Shown piece by piece: positions 26,439 through 34,843 of a stretch of 64,000 nucleotides of DNA. Numbering within the stretch: position 1 is the first letter of the stretch; every line of letters starts with the position of its first letter. Source of the DNA: Lacihabitans sp. CS3-21 (GTDB lineage: Bacteria; Bacteroidota; Bacteroidia; Cytophagales; Spirosomataceae); the NCBI RefSeq assembly GCF_024343675.1, contig NZ_RJUD01000005.1, forward strand, positions 62,001 through 126,000. Direction: 5' to 3'. The translations under genes and the position numbers were made by a program. Under the pieces are notes generated by a model that had not been told where the DNA came from, did no database searches, and saw only the letters and a program-made list of their open reading frames with translations.

Positions 26439-27788
26439 TTAAATTCCATTTTTACGAAATTTCAATTTCGCCCAAAACACACACAAAGTGCTGATTATCA
26501 ATAATGGCAAAAGCATTTTTAGCCAATTGAGACTCGGTTTTTCTTGATAAAACTCTAAGCCAAATTTCTTCCAGTTTTCTTCGCTTACTGCCGCTTCGGT
26601 AAAGATTTTTGGATAGAAATAGAGTCGTTTTTGCTCATGAAAATTTTCCAGTTTTTCGATAAAATTCAGGTAATTATCCATATCCGAAAGACTCAAAGCA
26701 TTGAGACTTAACTGAGCATGAATACTGGGAAAAAACATGCCCGCCGTACTGCTAAAGGCATTGCGTTTTTTTAGTTTTTCTTTGAATGCCAAAGCTTCTT
26801 TTGCCGCCTCATCGTCGCCCATTTGTTGCATGGCATAGTACCACAACCAACTATAATCTTTGCCTTCGGGGTGCTTAAATTGACTAAACTGTGGATAATG
26901 CTGATGAAATTTTGCCACAGTAGGTTCTTTAGGCACATCCCACTTGTTATGGTAGCCATCCCGACTTTCCAGCAAGGTGCTGAATGCTTCGGGAACAGGA
27001 TAGAGATTGACCGTAATTGCATTGATTCCAGCAGGAACTACGATGGTAAGCGTTACCCAAGAAAGCAATAAAATCAAGGCATTTTGGCTTGAATTTTTAT
27101 GAAAACTGGCCACTAACCAAGCTAACGCAAACCAAAAAACAACATATAAAATGGCAGTAAGAATAAATGCCCAAAATGCGGCACCAAACGAAATGGCTAA
27201 GTAGAATTTAGCAATGATCAGCAACAATACTAAAACCAAAAGCACACTCACGAACCGAATTAAAATCTTTATTCGCAGCATTTTTAGCGGATTTCCCGAC
27301 TGACTCAATACCAAACTCCAAGTACCTTCTTCTTTTTCTTCTGAAATCAGATTGAAACAAAACGCAATAATGATAAGTGGAAAAAAGTAAATCAACACGA
27401 AACTAAAATCCATATTTCCGAGCATCTGATACATGGGGTTCATTAAATCGGTGGCGTATTTTTGTTCTTCCAAATTGCGAATCGTTACACTTTGCAGCGA
27501 TGGATTGATGTCTCGCTGACCAATGGCCAAACCCGCTAAATTAGGTATATCATTTACCAATCCAAAACGCACATAATAAAGCAACAAACCAATTTCTTTT
27601 GGGTGAAATTCTACGTTTTTTGCAATGCTTTCTTGCTGATAATGAGCAGTTTTTTCAATGATTTCCTTGTTTTTATCTAAAAAATGTTTGCCAATATTGA
27701 GGCTAATCAAGCCCGCCACAAACAGTATCAAAAGACCCGTCATCAAGCCTTTTGAACGAAGAAAGTTTTTTAATAATAGTGCTTCCAT
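26439..27788 (-). CDS. ABC-2 type permease, DUF3526 family (second permease, pair A)
   Basis: A 449-residue membrane protein with the same plan as the pair B gene at 22030-23400: an N-terminal helix (about 12-32), a periplasmic stretch with LAGLAIGQRDINPS, a group of helices between about 125 and 260 with the cytoplasmic SEEKEEGTWSLVLSQSG, a soluble DUF3526-type loop with SLNALSLSDMDNYLNFIEKLENFHEQKRL, and one C-terminal helix. It starts 1 bp after the first permease of pair A, so the two are translated together as a likely heterodimer. No ATPase is adjacent to this pair. Confidence 0.78.
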   Translation of the reverse strand: MEALLLKNFLRSKGLMTGLLILFVAGLISLNIGKHFLDKNKEIIEKTAHYQQESIAKNVEFHPKEIGLLLYYVRFGLVNDIPNLAGLAIGQRDINPSLQSVTIRNLEEQKYATDLMNPMYQMLGNMDFSFVLIYFFPLIIIAFCFNLISEEKEEGTWSLVLSQSGNPLKMLRIKILIRFVSVLLVLVLLLIIAKFYLAISFGAAFWAFILTAILYVVFWFALAWLVASFHKNSSQNALILLLSWVTLTIVVPAGINAITVNLYPVPEAFSTLLESRDGYHNKWDVPKEPTVAKFHQHYPQFSQFKHPEGKDYSWLWYYAMQQMGDDEAAKEALAFKEKLKKRNAFSSTAGMFFPSIHAQLSLNALSLSDMDNYLNFIEKLENFHEQKRLYFYPKIFTEAAVSEENWKKFGLEFYQEKPSLNWLKMLLPLLIISTLCVFWAKLKFRKNGI

Positions 27789-27789
27789 G

Positions 27790-29238
27790 TCAAAATGCTT
27801 TTAGGTTTTTAATCGAATATTTAACTAAGAAAACTAACCCTAAACTCCATAAAATCAGTGAGATAATAGAAATTATTTCGTTTTTAAAGACTTCTACTAA
27901 GCCCAAAAACTGATGATGAAAATCGGGAAGGTCAGACCAGTGTTTTTTGCTGATGATAGCTTTTTTATCGGCCGAAGTTTTTACTTTATTGCCGATGTAT
28001 TTTATCTGTAATTCGTTCATGGTTTGAGCCAGTTTGTATCTAAAATCTTCGGCTTGATTCTGAAAATCGTTGTAAGCCGAGTAGTCAGTTCCCGAAAGTG
28101 CCATCGAAAGGTTTTTGATAGCCATGTAAGGATTCAGAAATGCCGTAAAACGTACCACATTTTGTTGTTTTTGGTAAGTTTCAACCAAAGTTGCTTGATG
28201 TTTTTTGTAGGTTTCGGCACTGAGTTTTTCGCCTTCACGCATCACATAACCGCTGTAATTGAAAGGTAGTTTATGCGTAGAATCTACTTTGTAAGTGCTT
28301 AGTAATGAGTATTTTAATGCTTTGTAATGCGGGTCGTTAGGATTGTGGCTATCGCCCTGCTTGATGAGTTCTTGTTCTACGGTGGTGTCAAACTCAATTT
28401 TTGAAGGTGAAGGAAAAAGATTCTGTCCAACTACTTGCGAAACTTTAGGCAACATTAGGGTAAAAAACAACCAAAATCCAATGAGCGAAGTTAGTGCCGA
28501 CTTGGAAGATTTTGCCTTGGCCGAAACCAAAATAGCTAGTACAGAAAGTATGAAAAAGTAAGCTAAATAACTGATAATGAGAAAGAAAAATCGTAAAAAG
28601 CTTTGCAGATTTTCGGAAGTAAATTTATTGAAAATCAACAAAATAAGGCCAGTAATGACCGATGGAACAAAAATACTCAGAGCCAAGGCAAACAAACCGA
28701 GCGATTTGCCTAAAATGAGTTCTTGCCAACTTACACCCTGCGTGAGTAAAATTCGCAGCGTGCCATGTTCTCTTTCACGAGCCACCAAATCGAATCCCCA
28801 AAAGAAAATGAGTAGGGGCAGTAAAAGTTGCAGAATCATTCCTGCCGAAATTTCACCAAAACGCAGCAATCCATTCGACAGACTGGCTTCTGAAAAGTTG
28901 ACGGTATTTTGTTTGTGAGCTTCTAAAAAAACGGCATTTCCTACGTAGCTATCCATGCCAAAATCGAAGAAACTCAGCGGAAAACGATTTCGGAATGCCA
29001 CATAACCATAATGTGCCATGCGGTGCGGATGTTTATCAGGTCGGTTTTCCCAACGTTCACGCACTTCGTGACTGTAATGTTCTACAGTTTCTTGTTGATT
29101 TACAAGGTTTTTGTACCCAGAAAACAAAGCAAAAAGCAATAAAACATTAAAAATCCCAATCAGCCAAAGCGTACTGGAATTCTTGATTTTACTACTCCAA
29201 ACCTGTTTTGAATTGAGTTTTAGTATGTTGATTCGCAT
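27790..29238 (-). CDS. ABC-2 type permease, DUF3526 family (first permease, pair A)
   Basis: A 482-residue membrane protein paralogous to 23402-24820. The N-terminal helix (about 24-42) is followed by a periplasmic region with HPHRMAHYG (70-78), SFFDFGMDS and LEAHKQN, nearly the same as in pair B. Then come helices with the cytoplasmic AREREHGTLRILLTQGVS, the large DUF3526 loop (HNPNDPHYKALK, LNPYMAIKNLSMALSGTD) and a last helix. The shared blocks show that the pair A and B genes arose by duplication. It begins 5 bp after the flavoprotein gene and ends 1 bp before its partner. Confidence 0.82.
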   Translation of the reverse strand: MRINILKLNSKQVWSSKIKNSSTLWLIGIFNVLLLFALFSGYKNLVNQQETVEHYSHEVRERWENRPDKHPHRMAHYGYVAFRNRFPLSFFDFGMDSYVGNAVFLEAHKQNTVNFSEASLSNGLLRFGEISAGMILQLLLPLLIFFWGFDLVAREREHGTLRILLTQGVSWQELILGKSLGLFALALSIFVPSVITGLILLIFNKFTSENLQSFLRFFFLIISYLAYFFILSVLAILVSAKAKSSKSALTSLIGFWLFFTLMLPKVSQVVGQNLFPSPSKIEFDTTVEQELIKQGDSHNPNDPHYKALKYSLLSTYKVDSTHKLPFNYSGYVMREGEKLSAETYKKHQATLVETYQKQQNVVRFTAFLNPYMAIKNLSMALSGTDYSAYNDFQNQAEDFRYKLAQTMNELQIKYIGNKVKTSADKKAIISKKHWSDLPDFHHQFLGLVEVFKNEIISIISLILWSLGLVFLVKYSIKNLKAF

Positions 29239-29243
29239 TTTTC

Positions 29244-30149
29244 TTAATTTAAAAAAGACTCTTCAATAAGTTCTCTATTGGCCATAACTCCTGCCAGTGA
29301 ACCTTTGGCCACGGCATTGGCCACTTGGCGAAGTGGCGTAGCATTATCGCCAGCAGCAAAAACACCTTTTACATTTGTTTGCTGAAAATCATTGACTTTT
29401 ATTAGGCCCATCTCGTCAAATTCACAGCCAAGTTGAGCCGCAATGTCTGATTTTTGTGCAAATTGGGCCCGATGATAAATCACAGAAATGGGGAAATCAT
29501 CAGCATCATTTAAGCCAATTGATTCTACTTTTCCATCCTGATGATTGATTTTTGTAAGCTGATTCTCAATAATTTGGATGCCTTTCGATTGGATTTTTTG
29601 AGATTGCTCTTCGGTTAAGGTTGAGCTACCATTTGTCAAAAGCGTGAGGTTTTTCGTCCAATGATTTATCATTTTTTTGTACTCAAAAGCCTCATTTCCA
29701 TTGGCTATGATTGCCGTTGGCTGATTTTTTACCTCATAACCGTGGCAATATGGGCAATGAATAACCGAAATTCCCCAACATGCTGCCAAACCTTCTATTT
29801 TTGAAGTATTGTCTTTCAAGCCCCATGCTAAAACCAGTTTTGGAGCTTTTACCTCGCCATTTTCTTTGAGTTTAATTTCAAACAAATCCTCTGATTTGCG
29901 GACACTTATAGCTGTATCATTTATAAACTCTACGGTTGGGTATGCCTCCAATTGTCTGCGAGCTTCTGCCAAAATTTCAAGTGGTGGTTTCCCATCTTGG
30001 GTCAAAAAGTTGTGTGAATGTGGTGTCTGTATATTGCAAGGTTGCTGATTGTCAATGATTAATACCTTTCTCATCGAACGTCCCAAACTCATGGCAGCCG
30101 ACAGCCCCGCAAAACTTCCACCAATGATGACTACTTCGTAATTTTCCAT
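29244..30149 (-). CDS. Thioredoxin-reductase-like NAD(P)/FAD oxidoreductase
   Basis: A 301-residue flavoprotein of the TrxB superfamily. The FAD-binding loop is IIGGSFAGLSAAMSLGRS at residues 8-25. A redox CxxC pair, Cys132 and Cys135, lies in HCPYCHGYEV, and the second FAD motif is VFAAGDNATP. The NADPH-domain glycine motif appears weak (AIIANGNEAFEYKK), so use of NADPH is uncertain; several such small flavoproteins use other electron donors. It sits between the TonB receptor and permease pair A, 5 bp upstream of the latter. A role in reducing a metal complex or disulfide after uptake is inference from position only. Confidence 0.82.
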   Translation of the reverse strand: MENYEVVIIGGSFAGLSAAMSLGRSMRKVLIIDNQQPCNIQTPHSHNFLTQDGKPPLEILAEARRQLEAYPTVEFINDTAISVRKSEDLFEIKLKENGEVKAPKLVLAWGLKDNTSKIEGLAACWGISVIHCPYCHGYEVKNQPTAIIANGNEAFEYKKMINHWTKNLTLLTNGSSTLTEEQSQKIQSKGIQIIENQLTKINHQDGKVESIGLNDADDFPISVIYHRAQFAQKSDIAAQLGCEFDEMGLIKVNDFQQTNVKGVFAAGDNATPLRQVANAVAKGSLAGVMANRELIEESFLN

Positions 30150-30161
30150 ATTTTGTTTTAA

Positions 30162-30207
30162 GCCACGAATTCACGAATTATTTATTTTCAATTAGTGAAT
30201 TCGTGGC
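30162..30207. repeat. Long palindrome between TonB receptor and flavoprotein genes
   Basis: Arms GCCACGAATTCAC (30162-30174) and GTGAATTCGTGGC (30195-30207) are perfect 13-bp complements around a 20-nt AT-rich loop. The inner loop side repeats CGAATT, as in dispersed palindromic elements. It could act as a transcription terminator or mRNA stabiliser after the receptor gene, or be a copy of a dispersed REP-like element. There is no strong T tract. Confidence 0.7.
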
Positions 30208-30217
30208 AAAATTTATT

Positions 30218-32704
30218 TTAAAATTTATAGGTAGCCGTCAGCATGAAATTTCTTGGTGCTCCTGGAAACAAACGGGTATAATTTTGAGCTCCAATCCAAT
30301 ACGTTTTATGGAAAATATTGTTCATGTTGAGAGCCATTTGTACGTTGCTTTTGCTTGGCGTGTAATAAATAGCCGCATCGAAAGTGGTAAAGGCTGGTAC
30401 TTCAAATGCTCTGCTAAACCACGGGATTCTACTACCTTGGGCGTTCATTCCTGCTCCAACTCCCAAATCTTTTAGTTTAGAATTTGCCCCGAAATTGTAG
30501 CGAGTCCAGATATTACCACTGTGTTTGGCCACATTCTCTTTGCGTTGTCCCACCAAAGTTTCGTTGGCATCGGCCATGATTTTAGCATCAATAAAGCTGT
30601 ATGAAGCATTGATTTGCCAGTTTGGCAAGATATATCCCGCCAAATCGGTCTCGAAACCACGACTACGGTCTGCTCCACGTTGTACCAATAAATCGGGTTT
30701 GGTAGGGTCATTGGCATTCATCAATATATTTTTTTGATTGATTTCGTACACAGCGGCATTTAAAGTGAATCGCTTTTCGAAAAGTTCAGTTTTTACACCC
30801 AATTCTTTCAAATCGCTGATGAGTGGCTTGAAGGTAGCAGCCGAAGTTGGTGTCCAAAAATATGCCCCAGTACTTGGCAAAAGTGTTACGGTGTTTGATT
30901 GTGGCTGATAGCCTTCTAAATAAGTACCGTAAACATTGATGTTTTTAGTTACTTCGTAAGTCAAGCCAATTCTTGGAATCAAAGCTGTGTTTTTGAATGA
31001 TGCCTCGTTTGGAGCGTTGTAGTTGGTTATATCTTCAAACCATTCGTTTCTTAAACTCAACAAAGCCGAGAATTTGCCAATTTTAAGCTGCTCTTGAATA
31101 TAAATAGCGTCAGTCGTAGTCAATGCCGATGGCACTGCAATTCGACTGTTGAGTGTATAATCATTAATATTTCTAACCGTATAAACTGGATTACTCAAAT
31201 CAAAATAATTAGTATTAGGTCTTGGTAAAGTTTTTCCACCAATCGAAACAGTCTGATAATTAGTTGCGTTGGCCAAAACAAAACTTCCTGCCACCGAGCC
31301 ATCTTTCAACAAAAATCCACGGGCTGCGTTCTGTCCCCCACCTTTGAGTTTATTCCAGCTCTGTAAGTCATAGCCTACCAAAAGTTTATGCAAAGTTTTG
31401 CCTGCATTAAAATTGAAATTGAAGTAAGCGTTTAGGTTATCAGTATTCCATAATTGCTTGCGTTGTACCATTTGCATTCCTACCAAACTCGTCACTTCGG
31501 CACCTGTGATGTCTCTCGCAAAGGCGTTGGTGGTGCGGTGTTCCTGCAAATCTTCAGACCAGGTTTGTTTCATGTAAGAGGCATTAAAACTGATTTTCTC
31601 GCTGAATTTGTGCGAAAGATTTGCCGTAAGAATCAATTCTTTCGATTTGAAAAAATCGTTGGCTGCTCCTAAATTCAAGCTGATAGGCGTACTATTCAAA
31701 TTTGTTTTACCAGCCACTGCCCCAAAAATAGGCTGACCACGGTCGAGGTTGCCCACCATATTTGAGTAAATCAATTCTGTATTGATGGCTGTTTTATCGT
31801 TTGGCAAATAGGTGATAGATGGAGAAATCAAAACCGAATTATTTTTCACCAAATCACGGTAAGATTGTGCCTCTTGATAAGCTCCGTTGATGCGATAAAG
31901 CAAGGTTTTTGATTCATTCAATGGGCCAGTAAAATCCAAAGCCCCACGAACTGTACTGAAACTTCCTGCACTTAAACTCACCTCTCGACGAGTTTCGGAT
32001 AAAGGTTTTTTGGTTACCATGTTGATACTTCCACCTGGGTCAACACTGCTAAAAGTAACTGAAGCGGGGCCTTTCAACACCTCGACACGCTCCACATTGG
32101 TAGTAAGCGGTTGTAAGAAATAAAACTGGCGGGTACGCATTCCGTTGATTATTTGCCCTTCCTCGTTTTGACTTATTCCTCTGATATTGAATTGATTATA
32201 AAAACTCGAAGGCGAAACTCCAGAGGCTATTTTTACTGCATCGGCCAATTGAAACGCTCCACGGTCAGCAATCAATTCTTTGGTAACGGTGCTGAGTGCT
32301 TGCGGCAACTCTTTGTTTTTGATGGCAATTTTGGTAGCCGAAAAACTATAATCGGAGTTATAATCTTTACGGGCTCTACCCAGTACTTCTACGTCCTGAA
32401 GCATGGTTTCCGATGGTTTCAGACTAATTTCAAGCGTTTGATTGGCCTTAACTTCCTGTGAAAAAGCTTCAAAGCCTATTGAGCTGATAGTCAGCTTGTA
32501 ATTTTGGTCTAAAAGGTTTGTAAACTCAAAATTTCCATTGATATCACTTAAAGTATTTTTGGTTTCTGAGTTGGAATTTAGTTTAACTGTTGCTCCAATA
32601 ACAGGTATTTTCCCATTTTCTTTTATGGTACCTTTTAAGGTATTTTGAGCAAATGAAAAAGTTGAAATTAAAAGTAAGAGCGTGAGTAGTTTTTTGAAAT
32701 TCAT
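30218..32704 (-). CDS. TonB-dependent outer membrane receptor (siderophore/metallophore type)
   Basis: An 828-residue outer membrane receptor. After a signal peptide (ending TFSFAQ, about residue 19) comes a carboxypeptidase-regulatory-like domain (about 22-110). The plug follows, with QFNIRGISQNEEGQIINGMR, VERVEVLKGPASV and GGSINMVTKKP, typical of the FhuA-like siderophore receptor group. The 22-strand barrel fills the rest and ends in LTATYKF with a terminal aromatic residue. It is third in the cluster, 22 bp after the CobW gene, and should share the promoter with the palindromic operators at 34.3 kb. The regulation suggests a zinc or other metal-chelate substrate rather than a ferric siderophore, but this is inference. 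Confidence 0.9.
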   Translation of the reverse strand: MNFKKLLTLLLLISTFSFAQNTLKGTIKENGKIPVIGATVKLNSNSETKNTLSDINGNFEFTNLLDQNYKLTISSIGFEAFSQEVKANQTLEISLKPSETMLQDVEVLGRARKDYNSDYSFSATKIAIKNKELPQALSTVTKELIADRGAFQLADAVKIASGVSPSSFYNQFNIRGISQNEEGQIINGMRTRQFYFLQPLTTNVERVEVLKGPASVTFSSVDPGGSINMVTKKPLSETRREVSLSAGSFSTVRGALDFTGPLNESKTLLYRINGAYQEAQSYRDLVKNNSVLISPSITYLPNDKTAINTELIYSNMVGNLDRGQPIFGAVAGKTNLNSTPISLNLGAANDFFKSKELILTANLSHKFSEKISFNASYMKQTWSEDLQEHRTTNAFARDITGAEVTSLVGMQMVQRKQLWNTDNLNAYFNFNFNAGKTLHKLLVGYDLQSWNKLKGGGQNAARGFLLKDGSVAGSFVLANATNYQTVSIGGKTLPRPNTNYFDLSNPVYTVRNINDYTLNSRIAVPSALTTTDAIYIQEQLKIGKFSALLSLRNEWFEDITNYNAPNEASFKNTALIPRIGLTYEVTKNINVYGTYLEGYQPQSNTVTLLPSTGAYFWTPTSAATFKPLISDLKELGVKTELFEKRFTLNAAVYEINQKNILMNANDPTKPDLLVQRGADRSRGFETDLAGYILPNWQINASYSFIDAKIMADANETLVGQRKENVAKHSGNIWTRYNFGANSKLKDLGVGAGMNAQGSRIPWFSRAFEVPAFTTFDAAIYYTPSKSNVQMALNMNNIFHKTYWIGAQNYTRLFPGAPRNFMLTATYKF

Positions 32705-32726
32705 AATATTTGTTTTGGTTAATTAT

Positions 32727-33938
32727 TTAAATTTTGGGGAAAGGGTCTGTAAATTGGCCACCGGATTCCATACTTAATATTTCTTCCTCGGTGCAAAGGC
32801 ATTTTTCAAGCTCTGAACAGATTATCTCTTCGTTGAGGTCTTGGCCAATGATGACCAATTCATTTTGTCTGTCGCCAAAGCGTTTGTCCCATCGGCTTTC
32901 TATTTGCTCCTGATTGTTTAGAAATGAGGCGTATTGTGATCTTTCTCTAAAAGTCATGCTTGCCCACCAAACTCCAGCACTTTCGGCTCGTAAAGAACCT
33001 CCTGCCTGACTCCAGTTTAGAGCATCGTCAGAACGTGATGCCATCCAGAATAATCCTTTTGAGCGTATGATACCTACATGCCATTCTTCTCCAATATAAT
33101 TCCAAAATCTTTCAGGATGAAAAGGTCGTTTGTCCCGGAAAACAAAACTACTTATACCGTATTCCTCCGTTTCGGGTGTATGCGTTATGCCTTTGTTTCG
33201 GTTTTCAAGCTCCTGAATCCAACCTGCGGAGTTTTCGGCTTTTTCGTAATCGAATAGTCCAGTGTTTAAAATTGAGCTACTTGGCACTTTCCCAAAACTT
33301 GAGTCAATTATTTGAGCCACAGGGTTGAGCGATTTTAAAATGGCCTTGAGCTCACCCAGCTGATGGGGCGTCACCAAATCTGTTTTATTCAGTATTATTA
33401 TATCGGCAAACTCGATTTGGTCTGTTAACAGATTTACGATGGTTCTGGTATCATTCGGGTCATTGTTGAGATTTCGTTGCCAAATATTATCGGCCGAACC
33501 AAAGTCTTTTCCAAAATTATAGGCATCCACTACGGTCACCATGCAGTCAATTTGGGCATATTTAGAAAGGTCAATACCATTTTCTTCGTCCACAAAACTA
33601 AAAGTTTGAGCCACTGGTACGGGTTCCGAAATGCCTGTGGATTCGATAAGTAGGTAATCAAAACGCTTTTCTTTGGCCAGTTTTTCTACCTCAATCATCA
33701 GATCTTCACGAAGCGTGCAGCAGATACAGCCATTGCTCATTTCTACCAGTTTTTCCTCAGTTCTTGATAACGTATTTTCTTTTTCGACCAGGGCTGCATC
33801 TATGTTCACCTCGCTCATGTCGTTTACTATCACGGCCACTTTTAGGCCTTCTTTGTTGTGTAGAACGTGGTTGAGCAAAGTCGTTTTTCCAGCTCCGAGA
33901 AAACCCGAGAGCACGGTAACGGGGAGTTTTTTATTCAT
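32727..33938 (-). CDS. CobW/COG0523-family metallochaperone GTPase
   Basis: A 403-residue G3E P-loop GTPase. Walker A is [10 protein letters not shown] at residues 11-20, the metal-binding CxCC motif is C71-I-C73-C74 (NGCICC), and the GTP-specificity motif is LNKTD. The C-terminal CobW_C domain contains [17 protein letters not shown]. The family includes the zinc chaperones ZigA, YeiR and ZNG1, often induced by zinc starvation. The start at 33938 is preferred over the 14-codon longer frame because [12 protein letters not shown] opens the fold; it overlaps the 3' end of the MerC gene by eight bases. A zinc-delivery role is inferred from family and operators. Confidence 0.9.
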   Translation of the reverse strand: MNKKLPVTVLSGFLGAGKTTLLNHVLHNKEGLKVAVIVNDMSEVNIDAALVEKENTLSRTEEKLVEMSNGCICCTLREDLMIEVEKLAKEKRFDYLLIESTGISEPVPVAQTFSFVDEENGIDLSKYAQIDCMVTVVDAYNFGKDFGSADNIWQRNLNNDPNDTRTIVNLLTDQIEFADIIILNKTDLVTPHQLGELKAILKSLNPVAQIIDSSFGKVPSSSILNTGLFDYEKAENSAGWIQELENRNKGITHTPETEEYGISSFVFRDKRPFHPERFWNYIGEEWHVGIIRSKGLFWMASRSDDALNWSQAGGSLRAESAGVWWASMTFRERSQYASFLNNQEQIESRWDKRFGDRQNELVIIGQDLNEEIICSELEKCLCTEEEILSMESGGQFTDPFPKI

Positions 33939-34278
33939 GATGGCATTTTTTGCAATAACGCAGGTTATAAATATGACCAATTATTAAGCCTAAGCTGGCT
34001 AAGTAGCTAATTTCGTGAAGGATGTGAAATTCGTCTTCGAACAAAATACAAACAGTGAGTAAGAAAAAGCTTGACCAGATTATGCCTAGTGCAACCTTAC
34101 TTTCTGTGTCTTTGGAAGCTTCATAAGCAGCAAAAAAACTGATGATTAGAAACAAATAGGAAACCTCATGCCACCAAGAAAAGTTAGTGGCTATGAAGAT
34201 GAGAAAAGGTGTAAATAGGCAATGCACCACACAAAGTGATGCACTTGCGATTCCTAACCAATCTGATTTAAAATTCAT
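33931..34278 (-). CDS. MerC-domain inner membrane protein
   Basis: A 115-residue protein with four predicted membrane helices. The N-terminal helix carries the Cys-Val-Val-His-Cys motif ([14 protein letters not shown]), which is the MerC metal-site pattern, and the C terminus ends in the potential metal-binding CKKCHHE. MerC was first found as a mercury transporter, but short MerC proteins in Bacteroidota occur beside CobW and TonB genes without other mer genes, as here. It is the first gene of the long minus-strand cluster. Two palindromes lie 13 and 53 bp upstream of its start. Confidence 0.85.
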   Translation of the reverse strand: MNFKSDWLGIASASLCVVHCLFTPFLIFIATNFSWWHEVSYLFLIISFFAAYEASKDTESKVALGIIWSSFFLLTVCILFEDEFHILHEISYLASLGLIIGHIYNLRYCKKCHHE

Positions 34279-34290
34279 ATGTTATATAAA

Positions 34291-34305
34291 TGCAACAATG
34301 TTGCA
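34291..34305. promoter_or_regulatory. Fur/Zur-type operator 1 of the metal-uptake cluster
   Basis: TGCAACAATGTTGCA is a perfect 7-1-7 inverted repeat. It overlaps the downstream edge of the -7 element of the MerC promoter and ends 13 bp before the MerC ATG. The architecture is that of Fur-superfamily boxes. The nearby genes (CobW, TonB receptor, His-rich lipoprotein) make Zur the likely regulator, by inference. Confidence 0.75.
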
Positions 34306-34311
34306 AATATA
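34304..34311 (-). promoter_or_regulatory. -7 promoter element of the MerC-CobW-TonB cluster
   Basis: On the minus strand TATATTTG matches the Bacteroidota -7 consensus TAnnTTTG exactly. It touches operator 1, and operator 2 covers the position expected for the -33 element, so a repressor bound to both would block the polymerase. Confidence 0.7.
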
Positions 34312-34330
34312 AAAACGCAAATGAAATAAA

Positions 34331-34345
34331 TGCAACAATGTTGCA
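34331..34345. promoter_or_regulatory. Fur/Zur-type operator 2 of the metal-uptake cluster
   Basis: A second identical TGCAACAATGTTGCA, 40 bp centre to centre from operator 1. Forty bases is close to four helical turns, so two dimers would bind the same face of the DNA. It lies just past the stop of the DUF3299-like gene at 34353. Confidence 0.75.
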
Positions 34346-34352
34346 TAAATAT

Positions 34353-34796
34353 TTAATTGAATTGAATTAGGCTAGCATCGTCCAAGATATAGTTAAGATC
34401 ATCGACATTGTCAGAATTGAGCCTGAACTTGCCTTTAACGGTGATGATTTGGTCTGTTTTAAATCGATTTTTCGTGGCGAAATTGAGCTGAATGATAGAT
34501 TCTGGCCCCGAACCGCCACAAAAGAAACAAGCTGCCATAGGTTTGGCAGAAAGCACATAGAGATTTTGACTGACTGGAATTACATAGCCTTTTATCTCTA
34601 CATACTTCCCTTCTAGTTTTAAAAGAGAGGCTCCGAAGGAAGGGTAGAGGAAGTCTAACTCATATTCCTTATTGAATTTCTTTGTGAATTTGACGTCTCT
34701 CAGTGTAACCCAATTAATTTTTTGGGTAAGTGTTTCTTGAGCGTAGCCCTGGATTGCGAAAATTATAAGAATTAGAACAAATTTTATTTTTGGCAT
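34353..34796 (-). CDS. DUF3299-like exported protein with CFFCG motif
   Basis: A 147-residue exported protein. ATG at 34796 gives signal peptide MPKIKFVLILIIFAIQGYAQ; the longer frame to 34829 runs through the operator. The mature part contains VEIKGYVIPV, then MAACFFCGGSGPES and an OB-like strand region ending VDDLNYILDDASL. The pattern matches DUF3299-type proteins, whose members have an essential-looking Cys pair; a metal-binding or redox role is possible but not known. It is divergent from the His-rich lipoprotein with the degenerate operator between them. A 5'-truncated relic of a copy lies at 20143-20358. Confidence 0.75.
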   Translation of the reverse strand: MPKIKFVLILIIFAIQGYAQETLTQKINWVTLRDVKFTKKFNKEYELDFLYPSFGASLLKLEGKYVEIKGYVIPVSQNLYVLSAKPMAACFFCGGSGPESIIQLNFATKNRFKTDQIITVKGKFRLNSDNVDDLNYILDDASLIQFN

Positions 34797-34807
34797 AAAA
34801 GAATTTG

Positions 34808-34815
34808 TATTTTTG
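34808..34815 (+). promoter_or_regulatory. -7 element for the His-rich lipoprotein
   Basis: TATTTTTG on the plus strand, a perfect TAnnTTTG match 28 bp before the chosen ATG at 34844. Its last bases overlap the third operator. Confidence 0.65.
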
Positions 34816-34828
34816 CACCAACGTTGCA
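34814..34828. promoter_or_regulatory. Fur/Zur-type operator 3, divergent promoter
   Basis: TGCACCAACGTTGCA matches operators 1 and 2 at 12 of 15 positions, and its outer flanks TTTTGCA and TGCAAAA are perfect complements. It lies between two divergent -7 elements and would control both the DUF3299-like gene and the His-rich lipoprotein gene. Confidence 0.65.
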
Positions 34829-34834
34829 AAAATA
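34827..34834 (-). promoter_or_regulatory. -7 element for the DUF3299-like gene
   Basis: On the minus strand TATTTTTG is a perfect TAnnTTTG match, 30 bp before the ATG at 34796. It faces away from the plus-strand element at 34808-34815 and the third operator lies between and over the two. Confidence 0.6.
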
Positions 34835-34843
34835 AATATTTTT

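Noticed and set aside
33931-34278. MerC gene as mercury resistance
   Set aside because: merA, merR, merT and merP are absent; the CobW and TonB neighbours and operators point to metal uptake.
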